From: Metarhizium brunneum
Lineage: Eukaryota; Ascomycota; Sordariomycetes; Hypocreales; Clavicipitaceae
Direction: 5' to 3'
DNA: 64,000 nucleotides
NCBI RefSeq assembly: GCF_013426205.1
Contig: NC_089423.1
Span: 7,130,001 to 7,194,000, forward strand
Part shown: piece by piece, positions 22,301 through 34,581 of the stretch
Layout of the letters: every line of letters starts with the position of its first letter
How positions within the stretch are numbered: position 1 is the stretch's first letter
The notes under the pieces: model-generated
Seen by the model: the letters and a program-made list of their open reading frames with translations, nothing else
Told to the model about the DNA's origin: nothing
Database searches by the model: none
Translations under genes and position numbers: made by a program

Positions 22301-24453
22301 CAATGTAGTAATGCATTTCATTCAGCACGAGGCCAAGCGGGGCAATCTTGTCGCTACAAAACAGAAGAGGACGCAGAGAAAGAGACAGTACGGAATGGTC
22401 GCCGTGTGTTTCAGACTGGCAACCCTACGGGCGCCATGATGCTTGATATTTTGCTTAAGCTTCGGTCTCCAATACCTTCACTCGACAGTCGCCTTTCTCT
22501 CAGCTCGGCCGGTGCCCTGTTTGCCTGCCGCCCGACTATTCAGGCCGAACTCGGATAAATTGACGGCATAAATGTCCAATGGCAATCTGCCAGGTAATCA
22601 TCCTGTTGACCAGTGGTGTAGCAAGTGAATAAACATGTGTAATTGTTTCCCCTGCAGAGAGCGTATACAGGGGTGACGTCCCTGCAGTGCCACCACAGTG
22701 ACCAAACAAGCACAACTGGCCCATGTCGAGGAGGACGAACTGAGGGAGACTTCGTCCAACTTCAACGCATAAATCCAACGTCATCCGACGTTGTCAGTGG
22801 GCGTGTCAATCCATGCCAGAGATACTGACTGATATGTCCTCCGGAATCAAACCGGGGTTGATCAAGACAAGACTGACTATCCAGGAGGCATGACAACGGA
22901 CGAACCTCTGCAACAATCTGGGCCAGGGGTTAAAGAACTTGGAACATTTACGCCAACAATGCCACACTACTGCTTCCTGTCCCCGGTGGGGGTTACATGC
23001 GGCAAATGCTGGGCGCATCAAGTTCAATATTTCTGAGACGGTAGTTTCAGTGCCACCATACTATACAGATTTTAAGAAGACAAGAAACCGCAGTCCGACC
23101 TTCGTCTTGATACTCTGCAGGTTAGCCTGATCTTCTCCTTTTGACCTTCTTGGGCAGGGGCTCTCGAGTGCAAAGCGATCAGGCCAGCGAAAGGCATATA
23201 TCTTGAATCCTGCATTTGAACGTACATTGACGTTGACCATTTCTTTATCCTAACTGGAAGAAAGCAAGCGTCACAACGATGTCTCCTTGTTCATTTTTCG
23301 ATATGCCCGTACATACATAGGTGTAGCCCCACGAAAACGGGTCTGGGCTGGTGTCCCTAAATGAAGTCGCTTTTCGATGACCACTCACAAGAGCCTCATG
23401 TTTCCGCAGAAGTTGATGCCGTGAGGTTGGCGGTCATGCCGGGGAGAAGTACTTTCGATTTGAGCACGCGCTCCAATTCTCTGAATGACGCTTTTGAAAG
23501 GACATGTCCGTTCCCGGTACTCCGTACGCTGACCAAGTGCCCCCTGAAAGACCCGCAGAAGCACGTAGCTTGCGCGTAGTCACGTGACAAGGCCAGAGGG
23601 CAAGTCACAAGCCATCGAAGCCTCTTATTAGGCGACGCAGCCATCGCTTTTATTTCCAGTGCGCAAAATCATTGAGCATCTCTCGGCCCATGTCCGCAGT
23701 GCTGCATATGGTGTGGTGCTTCAAAGAGGATAGGCGAGCGTTGACTACGGAAGAAATGTAGGGCGATGGCCTTGAAGCTAACCATACGCAAGTAGATGTT
23801 TCGCGCTCACAGGCAAAGAAAACCCACACGAGATGGATTTCCATAATTTCTGCGTCTTTGGCCGGTCACGGAAAACGTCTTGGTACAACTCGAGGATGAG
23901 TTCCCAGGTGCCTTGTTCATGCCCGGCGCCGGAGTCTCTATTTTCCCACAGCCGGGGCATTTTGGGCCAGCCAGCCAATCGGGATGCGGCGGTGGCGCCC
24001 TGAAGACGCCTGAGCGGTAGGGAGCCCTCAGTTCACCTCGAACCACAAACCACGCTGTAGGTTTGAGCTGCCATTTGCGTCAACTGGTCAGTCAACTGGC
24101 CCGTCTGCGCTCATCTGCGTCCCGCTACTTTACTCGACCAAAACTTCCGCCCTCTTCCCATCCCCTCCACGCCCATGTTCCAACGTTGTGTGCAGCTGTA
24201 TGTCTTTTGCTCGCACAATCTTTGGCATGGCCCCAGAATGGTCTAGCATTGCACATCTGTAATCTGTCTTCTCGTCATCTTTTTCACCCACGCGCTCCCC
24301 ACCAGCGTAGCCTCGCTGCGTCGTCACTCGACCTACCGATCGCGACCACCGCCGCAGCCCGAGCCCAACAGAATTACCTGCCCATACCCATATGCCGATA
24401 TACTCTTATGTCCCTACTACAGCTGTAGCATAGATTTGACGCATATATACAAG
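19384..24453. other. 5-kb intergenic region without recognised genes
   Basis: Between two divergent genes I see no protein with family features. Open frames are at most about 270 codons, and those that long are low-complexity or antisense shadows. The region holds five TACTCCGTA-type sites (20039-20047, 21142-21157, 21303-21313, 21967-21976 and 23518-23527). A GC/CT-rich tract lies at 20450-20520. The last 400 bp is C/T-rich and probably the leader and promoter of the ING-family gene. A rapidly evolving or non-coding gene cannot be excluded. Confidence 0.5.
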
Positions 24454-26691
24454 ATGAAGTCGGCGAAACCGGTGGCGGCAGATACGCCATCGCATCGAAG
24501 ATCACAGCCCGCTCGGCAGGCACGAACGAATCCTCAACGAAGCTCCGCCAACGCTGATCGATCCGGAGACGGTCGAGGTCCCGTCAATGGCCGTCCTTTG
24601 GGATGCCAGCCCATTGAGATATTCCCTGCGATTACCCATTTTGCCGACACAATCTCTGCGCTTCCCAAGGAGCTTGTACGACACTTCACTCTGCTCAAGG
24701 AAGTCGACGCCAAGATTTTTGCTCCCGAAGAACAGCTCTTTCAGCTGGTCGCCGCCATCTCCAACTCATCCCTGCCTGAAACCAGAGCCAACAATGACGC
24801 CGCAGGCGCGGCGCAGCCAGCATCAGCCCCCATGAGCACGCAGAATAGCTCCAGCGGGATGGCCTTGAATCCCGCTCGAGCGTCCTCGGCTCCGTCACTC
24901 GACGAGGCCAGTGCCGCGCCCACCAGCGTCTTCGACCCCTCCAATATTCCACGCCGACAGCTCTTTCGACAGACTGCATTCAAGATTCAAGAGATGCTAG
25001 TTTCGTTGGAAGAAAAGAACCATGTGCTCTCCACCGCGAATGAGGCCTTGCAACGACAGCTTGCGCGAGCCGAAGATGTGTGGCCCTATCTGGAAAACGA
25101 ATTCAGTGACGAAGCGAAATGGGGCAGCACTACACACTGGGCGTATCCCGAGAACCGAACTGGCAGCAAAGTATCCCACACCGAGAGGGCTCGTCGGGAT
25201 GGTGCCGCCGCAATCTCGGCCGCCGCCCAGGCACTCGCTGAAGAGGCGGCTGCTAGAAGCGACGCCCGAAAGCAAGCTGTGCAGGCCAAGAAGGGTCTGA
25301 AGAACCAGCAGCAAGACTCTGACGCGGACGACCTAGAGGCCCGCCACAAGGAGCCGGCCAAAAAGACCACGGCCAAGTCTCGAAAAACTGTCACTGCTGA
25401 TCCAAACAGCACGGCATTGGGTATTCCAGCCCCGTCTACCAATGGCAACCCCCCTCAAAAGAGAAGGAAGGTAGAAAAGACGGTCAATGGAGCCAACACC
25501 GGTACTGGAGGAGCCATGAGTACTGTGTTTGGTACAAATGCTCCAAAACCCAAGACAGGCAGCCCCCGAGGGACTCCCGCGCCAGACGGGCCCAAGAAAC
25601 GAAAAGCCTTGCCGACAGGCAGTGGACAAGCGAAGAAGAAGTATGTGTCTGACCATCGTCTACCGCCTCCTGTTTTCTCTTCTCCAGGCATACGTTTCAT
25701 ATCGGCCGACCTTGGCGTCCGTTTTACTAACATGCATGCTAGGAACGGCTTGTCACCCTCAGTCACGTCCTCTCCCGTCATGGGAATTTTCCCCGATCCA
25801 AAAGTACCTGCTCGAGCATCGCCGCCTCCCACCACCAGCGCGCCCCGTCCGGCATCATCCCGTGCCCGACAGAACTCAATACAGTCCAATGCGGAAAACG
25901 GAAAAGCTCGGCCTGCCCCCTCGGCTGCCAACAAACCCAGTGGCAACGGCCAAGGCACGCCCGAAATGGCTTCAGTCGCGGCATTCCCTCGAGCTGTGCA
26001 AGAAGCAAAACCAGCCAAGGAAGAAAGTGCGCCCGTCAAGACGGAACCCGCCAAGAAAGAAAGCGAGCGACCCGAGACGTCCAGCAACTCTACGCCTGCC
26101 ACTGCGACGAAGGATGCAAAGCCAGACGAACCCGATAGGAAAAGCGAATCCGCCACTCCGCAAACGACTCCCGCCACGGCAACTACAAAGACTGGCAGGG
26201 CAAGCAAACCGTCAACGCCAGCGCTGGCCACCTTTCAAGAAGCAGCTCGTTCACGCCCGTCGCGAAGCACAGAAACGGGCTCCAAAAAGAGCCACAAGAA
26301 GAGCGGACCCGTGGCACAAGTAGTCCTCATACAACAGGCGGCTGCGGCTGCGGACACGGATGCCAGCAGCAGCATGCAGGGAGACGACGAAGACGGCGAC
26401 ATTGACGGCGACGAACCGACGTACTGTTACTGCAATAGCGTCAGCTATGGCGAGATGGTGGCCTGCGATGCAGACGACTGCAAGCGCGAGTGGTTCCACC
26501 TGGCTTGTGTAGGGCTCAAGGTTGCGCCGGGCTCAAGAAGTAAGTGCTGGCTCTTATTTTATCCCGTCGCAATCTCTACTCGTGCAGTCATTTATTTCTT
26601 TTTTCTAACGTGCGGCTCGGCAGCGAAATGGTACTGCGAGGACTGCAAGGAACGCTTGAAAATGGGGGCCAAAAAGTCGGGCGGACGCTAG
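24454..26691 (+). CDS. ING-family PHD-finger chromatin protein
   Basis: Reader subunit of a histone acetyltransferase or deacetylase complex (Yng2- or Pho23-like); the PHD finger binds methylated histone H3 Lys4. Three exons: 24454-25640, 25743-26539 and 26624-26691, 683 aa. The start is the ATG at 24454; codons before it are not initiated by ATG. The N-terminal ING segment is seen around [20 protein letters not shown] (about residue 65-85). The middle is long, Ala/Lys/Pro-rich and probably disordered. The C-terminal C4HC3 PHD finger begins [16 protein letters not shown], continues [10 protein letters not shown], and is completed as KWYCEDC only after removing the 84-bp last intron. The 102-bp first intron has a perfect TACTAAC branch site, but since its length is a multiple of three it reads open if missed. 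Confidence 0.85.
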   Translation: MKSAKPVAADTPSHRRSQPARQARTNPQRSSANADRSGDGRGPVNGRPLGCQPIEIFPAITHFADTISALPKELVRHFTLLKEVDAKIFAPEEQLFQLVAAISNSSLPETRANNDAAGAAQPASAPMSTQNSSSGMALNPARASSAPSLDEASAAPTSVFDPSNIPRRQLFRQTAFKIQEMLVSLEEKNHVLSTANEALQRQLARAEDVWPYLENEFSDEAKWGSTTHWAYPENRTGSKVSHTERARRDGAAAISAAAQALAEEAAARSDARKQAVQAKKGLKNQQQDSDADDLEARHKEPAKKTTAKSRKTVTADPNSTALGIPAPSTNGNPPQKRRKVEKTVNGANTGTGGAMSTVFGTNAPKPKTGSPRGTPAPDGPKKRKALPTGSGQAKKKYVSDHRLPPPVFSSPGIRFISADLGVRFTNMHARNGLSPSVTSSPVMGIFPDPKVPARASPPPTTSAPRPASSRARQNSIQSNAENGKARPAPSAANKPSGNGQGTPEMASVAAFPRAVQEAKPAKEESAPVKTEPAKKESERPETSSNSTPATATKDAKPDEPDRKSESATPQTTPATATTKTGRASKPSTPALATFQEAARSRPSRSTETGSKKSHKKSGPVAQVVLIQQAAAAADTDASSSMQGDDEDGDIDGDEPTYCYCNSVSYGEMVACDADDCKREWFHLACVGLKVAPGSRSKCWLLFYPVAISTRAVIYFFFLTCGSAAKWYCEDCKERLKMGAKKSGGR

Positions 26692-27279
26692 CACATCTGA
26701 GAGAGTCTTGTCGGCTGGTTGGACGCGGTGCCGTTGTAGCGAGTCTTTGTATACCATTTGATTTGATTTGTAGCTTTCCCGGGCGTCTGGTGTACATTCT
26801 GGGGGAATTGCGTGGGCACGGAACGGCGGCGTTGGCATCATGTTGAAGGGACTGGACTGGATAGGGGTGTCTAGGTCGCTACGTACATGGTAGAAATTTC
26901 ATCGTGTGGCGGACCTGAAAGATACATTGCAGGGCGAGACTTTGCACGACGCGCGCCATGCCGGGTAGTTATTGGGGGTTGAATGCCCAAGGCTAAAGGG
27001 TGGTTTTGCCCTCGTCGTGTACATGCGGTGTGCTATCAATGTTTGCATACATGCCCGTGCGTGGTTGCAAGCCCCAGGACGGTGCTGGTACGCCTGCCAG
27101 AGCTCTCGAGTCAGCTGCATGAGATGTGGTGTAGATGGAACTAAATTTAGGTGAATAATCTATATTGCAGAAGCTGGAAAAAAAAATGATAATAATACGC
27201 CATGTGCCTCCCTCCGCGAAGAAAAAAAAAATCCCTATGGAAAAGCACGGGGTATAAATACACTCCTCTACACTCATTG
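26692..27279. other. Intergenic between convergent genes
   Basis: These are the 3' flanks of the ING-family gene and the cis-prenyltransferase. A-tracts near 27178 and 27222 lie at the prenyltransferase side. Nothing else is recognised. Confidence 0.6.
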
Positions 27280-28526
27280 CTATTCTACCAGGCGGCGGCT
27301 CTTGGCCTTGACGAGGGTGCTCGTCTCGTCCCTCTCCTTTTGCTTCTGGCGCCACTGCCACTCCAGCATGACCCAGATGAAGTGCTGGAGGTCGAAGTCG
27401 GGCCACAGGCAGTCGATGAAGACGATTTGCGTGTCCTGGTGGCACTGCCAGAGCATGAAGTCGCTGAGGCGCTCGACGCCGCTGGTCCGCACGAAGAGTT
27501 CCAGCGGCGGGTCGGACGCCGTGTACATGTGGTCGTTGAGGGTGTCGGTGGTGATGGATTCCGGGTTGGGGAGGTGGCTGTTCGAGGAGGAGCGGGTGCG
27601 GAGGCTGGGCGAGGGTGAGTCTGGCGGCAGGGTGGTGGACGACGAGTCGCCGGCGTCTTCGTCGTTGTCCATGCTCGTCTCTTCGGGCACGTCGTCGTCG
27701 TCGTCGGCGTCGAGGATGGTGGGGAGGGGTTCCTTGCCGTCGAGCTGGCTGGACAGGATCTTTTGGCGGATGCGCGAGGGCGAGAAGGGGGTGTTTTTGG
27801 GCGGCGGCGGGTTGAGGAAGTCCTGGACAGTGTTGCGGATGGCCGTGGTGATTTCGGCCCGCGACGTGTATGGGAAGCAGATGTTGAGGACGGTCCTACG
27901 CACGGGGGGTTAGCTTCATCGTTTGGTAAACGGCGGCAGCGTCTACGGATGACATACTTGTTGTTGTGCTTGGTCCTAGCAACGGCTTTGTCAACAACCT
28001 TGAGGACGTCTTCCCGGATCATCTCACGCTGACCGAGGACGCGCACGCAGGCGCCGTAGCGGTCTAGGATGTCGCCGTAGGTGGTGAGCTGCTCCAGCTT
28101 GACCTTGGCCAGCTGCATGAGCCCTTCGACTTCGTGCTTGGGCCGGTTGTAGTTCTCGACGCTGAACGCATAGACGGTGATGACCTTGACGCCGCACTTG
28201 TAGCAAATTTCCATAATCTAGAATGCGCAAACCACCAACCAAGACGCCGGTTAGCGGTAGCTCGCTCCGCGGAGAGAGAGAGGGAGAGATGGGGAAGCTA
28301 AACATACCCTGGCAAGAGCCTCGAATCCGCGATGATGCCCCTCGACCGTTTCCATCCTGTGACTCTTGGCATACCGCCTGTTCCCATCCATTTCAAAGGC
28401 CACATGTTGCGGCACAGGACCCTGGCGCAAGGCCCCTATCAGAAGTTCGCGGAGGCGATTCAGTGCCCATTCTCCAGGGGGCGACTCGAGAATCAGGCGG
28501 CGCAGGAGGGAAACGGCGTCCGACAT
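27280..28526 (-). CDS. Cis-prenyltransferase (dehydrodolichyl diphosphate synthase)
   Basis: Elongates farnesyl diphosphate with isopentenyl diphosphate to make the dolichol precursor for protein glycosylation, at the ER (Rer2/Srt1 family). Three exons: 28526-28308, 28217-27958 and 27895-27280, 364 aa, in phase. Family regions in order: FEMDGNRRYAK with the catalytic Asp (about 45-55), VYAFSVENYNRP, TVLNICFPYTSRAEI, LFVRTSGVERLSDFMLWQ and FIDCLWPDF. Between the fourth and fifth regions lies an extra segment of about 60 residues, very acidic then Ser/Pro-rich (contains DADDDDD). It makes the protein longer than the roughly 290 residues of yeast Rer2. Whether it is the Rer2- or Srt1-like paralogue is not decidable here. 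Confidence 0.9.
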
Positions 28527-30465
28527 GTCTAGAGGCCGAGGCAGACGGGGACGGAAGCTCGAACGGATATACGCTAGGGATAAAGTATGGGCGGAGGCAA
28601 AAGAAAAAGGAATTGAGAGTCGTATAGGGACGGGAAGGCGATGAAGAGGCGACAAGAAGAATTCTAGATGAGGAGGAGTAAGAAAAAGACATAAAGACCT
28701 AGAAACAGCAGCGCAACATGATCGCTCGGGGAAAGAAAGATGACAGAACTTGAGATGTATGGTCGTTGAGTGGTGAGAGGACGAATCCTGTGGCGGAGTT
28801 TGGGGCGATCCAAGGCTCAGATTGTGAAGATGTGGCAGCGTGTGGCTGAGAGGGTTCATGAATGTGCCTGACAGGCCAGGAACAGACAAAGTGGGGACTC
28901 CAGATGAGTTGGGTGGAGTAGGATTCGTGGCTTTGGGGCAAAATCGTCAAGTTATTATTGGAAGCATGAAGCTGACAGGGGAGGGGGATCAATGGTGACT
29001 TGTTCACAGGGATGGAAGTGCTCAGCATGGCAGCACTGGCAGCAGAGTCCTCTGAACATGGAAACATTGTGGTCAATACGTATTGGCCAGGACTATCCAT
29101 TGACATTGGCTGGGTGCACATCTGGTGCGCCAAGCGCTGAGCTTCAGTGGGTGTTCAGCGGGCGTGACCCTGCAGCGAGGTAAGCCAGTACCTAAAATTC
29201 GTCGTCGTCCCCACATGTGCAACCAACCAGACCAAGACTTGGTGCGCTGCATCATGGTTCCAACTTCCATTACCAAACGTCTCCGTGACGTGTGCGCAAG
29301 CCAAGAGCCGTTACGCAAGACGACGCTTTCTGCGGCATCGAAATTCGTAGCGACTGCGGTCCGTGGTGGCCTGGATTGCCCTGCCCAACGCTGACCCGGA
29401 TGGCGTCGGTACGAGTGTAGCCTTTGCTTCAAACACCAGACTGTATTCAAATGTGTTCCTCTCTCCGAGAAACCAGCCGAGCAGTTCGTTGTATCAACTA
29501 CCCGAGACTAGACGCTAGCAGGCTAGTCGAAGCCACCATCTGCCATCTTGAGTTGCGCGTAACCATGTGGTTTACCTGGGACGACTCGACGACGTCACTG
29601 TACATGCTGCTGTCCCTGCCTTGGCAAAATCCAGCTCTGCTTCTGGCAGGGGGAAGGCTGCCGTCTCATTGGAAGACAATGTACAATGGCCCATAACCAT
29701 GCGGCGCTTGCCCCTGTCTTTGATCAAAGGGCTGGCTGTATCGTGCTCCGTAATGCAATTGTACAGCCCGATGGCTGTGGAAACTGTAGACGTCAGACCT
29801 CATCCGTGTGGGGGAGCGGGTTTGAATACCATGTTGCAGACCATCAACATTTAGAGCTCTTGACGATATAGTCATGAACAACAGGTGATGGATGCTCAAG
29901 CAATAAACAGACAAGTACTCCGTAGTACTAGTAGCAACACGGAAAAAACGCCCCCAACGCTTTGAAGCCCCTTGCAAGGAATGGCCCGATAAGAACAAAC
30001 TCTGTTGAGCCTCCATCAATCACGACTCTTCACCAGCCACGATGCCCCGCCATCAAGAACCTGCCCCACGTTCGTCCGTCTGTCCTCCAACGAGGAAAGC
30101 AATGATGGAATTCTTCTAGTAATACACCGACTCGACATGGATCCAGCCCAAACTGAATAGAACCTAGCTTTGTAATAAGTGAGCGGGAGCTTACCAAGTG
30201 GGTGGCGTCGGACACATGCTCCCGAGCACCAGCACACCATAACCAGCCTTCTCGTGCCGACGGACAGCCTTTTCTTTCCACCACGAGCCCTCGAGCTACC
30301 TTCTCGCTCCCCGTCTTGAAGCCAGCTACTTACTCCTTTTTTTTTTAATCATCCTGAGCAAGCCCTATGCTCTGCTTCCCTTTGCTGTTGGCTCTTCTGT
30401 TGCTCCATTCTCCAACCAATTGAGGTGCCGTGATCCGACCAGTTGCTCCCAGACCCTGGTCCACC
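28527..30465. other. Intergenic, divergent promoter region
   Basis: This 1.9-kb gap lies between the divergent prenyltransferase and GH63 genes. I see no supported gene. It has one TACTCCGTA site (29916-29924) and a T-run near 30340 just upstream of the GH63 leader. Confidence 0.5.
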
Positions 30466-33400
30466 ATGGTTGTCTTCGACGGCCACGAGTATCTTACCGA
30501 GGAGGAGAGACGCCTCAAGCAGGATCGCGAGCGAACCAAATACTGGAAGAAATGGGGCCCCTATGTTGCCGAGCGGCAATGGGCTACAGGTGCGCAGCTG
30601 TTGTCTGCCAGAGTGTCGTGGTGCAGTGATGTACTGACCAGCTTCCAGTGCGGGAGGACTACAGCGCAGATGGAGATGCCTGGAGCCGTAAGCCCTTCTC
30701 ATGGCCCAATTGCTCAATTAGTCTCGCCTAGGCCAGAATCCTAACCGTTGATCTAGATTTCACTCATGAGCACGCTCGATCCCGGGCCTTCAGATGGGGT
30801 GAAGATGGCATTGCCGGTGTCTCCGATACGCACGGTCTCCAGAACATCGCATTCAGCTTTTGGAACGAAGAGGAGTGCGTTGCTGCTTGGCAGTGGACCG
30901 AAATCAGTGCCCAGGCTAACCTTTTGTGCAGCGATTTTCTCAAAGAGCGACTGTTCGGCCTATCCAACCCCCAGGGAAACCATGGCGAGAGCGTCAAGGA
31001 AGCCCATTTTCACGTAGACAATACTCCTGTGAGTGTTCCCTTTCTCTCTCTGCCTCTCTCTCTTTTATAGTTATATATATATTGGAATTGGCTTCAAAAC
31101 CGTGGCAATACAGATGCTAACACCCATTCAGACAGTAAGACATCTATGATATCTTCCAGTTTCAACATAACCCAAACTAACCCATCAGCACTCGTACATG
31201 AAATTCCTTTACAAGTATCCGCAGAAAAAGTTTCCATACCAAGACTTGATACAGGAAAACGGTCGGAGAGGCAAGGAAGACAAGGAGTATCAAATTATCG
31301 ACACTGGTGTCTTTGACGAAAACAGATATTGGGACATCTTCATCGAGACCGCTAAAGAATCCGACGATCCTGACGAGTTGCTATTTCGGGTCACCGCTTG
31401 GAACCGGGGCCCTGACCCAGCACCTCTCCACATTATCCCCCAAGTGTGGTTTCGCAATACGTGGAGCTGGGGTCACGAATCTGAAGACAAAAGACCGTCC
31501 ATTGCTGCAGAATCCGAGCTGTCCGCCAAATCAAAACACTATAGCCTTGGAGACCGATATGTGTACTACTCGCCCTCACCGGGAGTAGGATCCAGTGGTG
31601 AGGATGTGGTGCCTCTGTGGATGTTTACGGAAAATGACACAAACTATGAGCTCTTGTACGAGCAAAAGAACAAGCAGCCCTATGTGAAGGACGCGTTCCA
31701 TAGATACGTTGTCGGTGGGGAAAAGGCAGCCATCAACCCAAGTAAAACTGGCACCAAGTCAGCTGCTTGGTTCAACTTCAACGAGGATGGTGGCGTGAAC
31801 CCCGGTGAATGCGCAGGTATGGCAAAACAATCGTTGCCCTGTAATTTGTAGGCTGACCAGAACCCTCGCAGTTGTCCGCTTCCGTTTCAGCAAGAAGAAC
31901 ATGACATATCTTGACGAAGAAGAATTTGATGACGTTATTGAGAAACGACGTGAAGAGGCGGATGAGTTTTATTACCGAATCAGTCCCCTCCCCATATCTG
32001 ACGACCTACGAAACATTCAACGACAAGCATTTTCTGGAATGATGTGGACAAAGCAGCATTACCACTTCATCTGGGACCAATGGGCCAAGGGCGACCCATC
32101 GTCGCCGCCGCCGCCTCCGGAACGAATGGGTATTCGGAACTCCCAATGGAGACATATGCATTGTGATGACATCTTGTCAATGCCCGACTCTTGGGAGTAC
32201 CCCTTCTTCGCCGCCTGGGACAGCGCATTCCACTGTATACCCTTGGCCATGATTGATCCTGATTTTGCCAAAAAGCAGCTGGATTTATTCACCAGGGAAT
32301 GGTATTGCCATCCAAATGGGCAGCTCCCAGCGTAAGATGACCTACGACATGGTTTATGCAGTGCCATCACTAACAAATTCATCTTTGCAGATATGAGTGG
32401 AATTTTGGTGATGTGAACCCCCCCGTCCACGCCTGGGCGACGTTTAGAACATTCAAAATTGAGAGAAAGATGTACGGACGTCAAGATCTTGACTTTTTGG
32501 AAAGGGTTTTTCAGAAACTGCTGCTCAACTTTACCTGGTGGGTGAACCGCAAAGATACCGATGGCAAAAACGTCTTTGAAGGTGGCTTCCTCGGCCTTGA
32601 CAATATTGGCCTGTTCAATCGATCAGAACCTTTGCCCACGGGTGGCGTGTTGGAGCAGGCCGACAGCACGGGATGGATGGCATTTTATTGCTTGTCTATG
32701 CTCAACATTGCGCTGGAACTAGCCAAGCACCGACGCATTTACGAAGACATTGCCTCCAAGTTCTTTGAGCACTTCATCTTAATTAGCGATGCCATGACCT
32801 TCAGGACTGGGCACAAGGACGAAAAGTCTCTCTGGAACGAGGAAGATGGCTTCTATTACGACGCCATCTCCTGGGGCGGTCCATATATCCAGCAGCTGCC
32901 AGTCCGATCTCTTGTCGGTCTCATCCCGCTGTACGCAACGGCCACCTTGGAACCAGAGCTTTTGAATAAGCTTCCGTCGTTCCGCAAGCGGGTGGAATGG
33001 TTCGTACAACACCGGGAGGACATGGCCGAGAGAAACATGGCCAGTATACGAAAGAGGGGCAAGGGAGACAGGCTGCTCCTCTCCATTGTAAGCAAAGACA
33101 GGCTGGAGAAGATTCTCAAGCGCATGCTCGACGAGAAAGAATTCTTCAGCGACCACGGGATTCGGTCTCTGTCCAAATTCCACAAGGAAAGCCCCTTCTC
33201 CATGGAGGTAAACGGACAACAATTCAAGGTTGGGTACGTCCCCGGCGACTCAGACACGGGTCTATTCGGCGGCAACAGCAACTGGCGGGGGCCAATCTGG
33301 CTCTGTGTAAACTTCCTGCTGGTCGAGTCCCTCCAGCGGTTCTACCTCTTTTACGGGCCAGAGTTCCAGGTGGAATGCCCAACCGGGAGCGGCGACTACA

Positions 33401-34066
33401 TGCACCTGGGCAAAGTGGCCGAGGAGATCCAGCACCGCCTCCAGCACCTCTTTGCGCGCACCGACGACGGAAGACGCAGCATCAACGCCGGCGACGACCG
33501 CCTCGACTTTGACGAGCACTGGAAGGACTATCTCTGGTTCTACGAATTCTTTGACGGCGACTGCGGCCGCGGGCTAGGCGCCACCCACCAGTGCGGCTGG
33601 ACCGGTCTCATTGCCAGAATGATCCACGACACCGGGTAAGACGAGTCACGTCCTCCCCCCCCTTTCTTCCGTGTTGAGCACGAGCGAGCTAACAAGACGC
33701 AGCACAAACTGCCGCCTCCCCCAAACCCCGCGCACGCCGTCTGCCGCCATGGCCCATTACTTTGACGACATGCTCCAGCGCGGCCTTGACCTCGGCACGC
33801 CCCGGTCCCCCAGCATGCGCCGGATCCGCCGCTCCTCGACGGCCCGGTCCATCGGGGCCCGGAGCGACTTTGAGGCTTCTGCCAACGGGGTCGACGACGA
33901 CGCGCACTCGGTGACCAACTCGGTCATTCACGATGATTCCGAGAGGGCCAGGGAGAGGGAGGAGGCGGATTCGCACCTGCATCGGTATATTTCAGATCAG
34001 TTGGAGAGATACAAGGACGAGAGCGTCAACGGGGGCCACGCAGACGAGTACGAGACCAAGGCTTAG
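30466..34066 (+). CDS. GH63-type glycoside hydrolase (YMR196W-like)
   Basis: Predicted (alpha/alpha)6-barrel glycosidase of family GH63, related to yeast YMR196W and to bacterial mannosyl/glucosylglycerate hydrolases; the substrate is not known. Nine exons: 30466-30589, 30649-30687, 30757-30874, 30932-31028, 31132-31134, 31189-31816, 31872-32331, 32391-33635 and 33703-34066, 1025 aa. Typical blocks are FRWGEDGIAG, ERLFGLSNPQGNHGE, NTPTHSYMKFLYKYPQ, WEYPFFAAWDSAFHCIPLAM (probable acid residue Asp), YEWNFGDVNPPVHAWA and GNSNWRGPIW. The third intron removes an extra 19-codon segment with good donor, branch and acceptor. Exon 5 is only ACA, a single Thr codon between two introns that both have strong branch sites. 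There is no signal peptide, so it is probably cytosolic. The Ser/Arg-rich C-terminal tail (last about 110 aa) is not part of the barrel. Confidence 0.9.
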
Positions 34067-34581
34067 ATGTAACGAGGTACGATGCAAGAAAAGATGAAAT
34101 CATTATTGTGGCCGAGAACTTTGTCGACGACGCCGACGAGACTTGTGGTAAACCGTTTTGTGACATGTTTTCATTTGACCGTCCTACGTAACGGCCACGC
34201 GAGACGTCAATTCATGGATACAAGTGCCCTACTGGAACAAAAGTACAGAGTGCGTAGATAGATTCCTCTGCTCAACTTGTCGCCGTGGCCAACGTAGAGT
34301 CTAGGCTACAACAGGAGTAGCAGCACAAACATGGGTCAGCATCACAAGGCCGTAGACAGAATCGTGTATGCAAATGCTTCTATTCACCCCGCCTCTTCAG
34401 CGTCCTCTCCAGCCCGCCAACTACGGCACGCTCTTCCTTTCTTTCCCCTTCATACATCAAGTGTACACGAGATTGCTGTCCGTTCCCCCCAAGAGCCAAG
34501 GAGTATGCCGACGCAGAACAAACGTGGACTACCAAAAAAACAGAGAGACAAGTTTGTAATATGCTAGCCAGTGTATTAAAT
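34067..34581. other. Intergenic between convergent GH63 and ATP5 genes
   Basis: These are the 3' flanks of both genes. No other feature is recognised. Confidence 0.6.
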
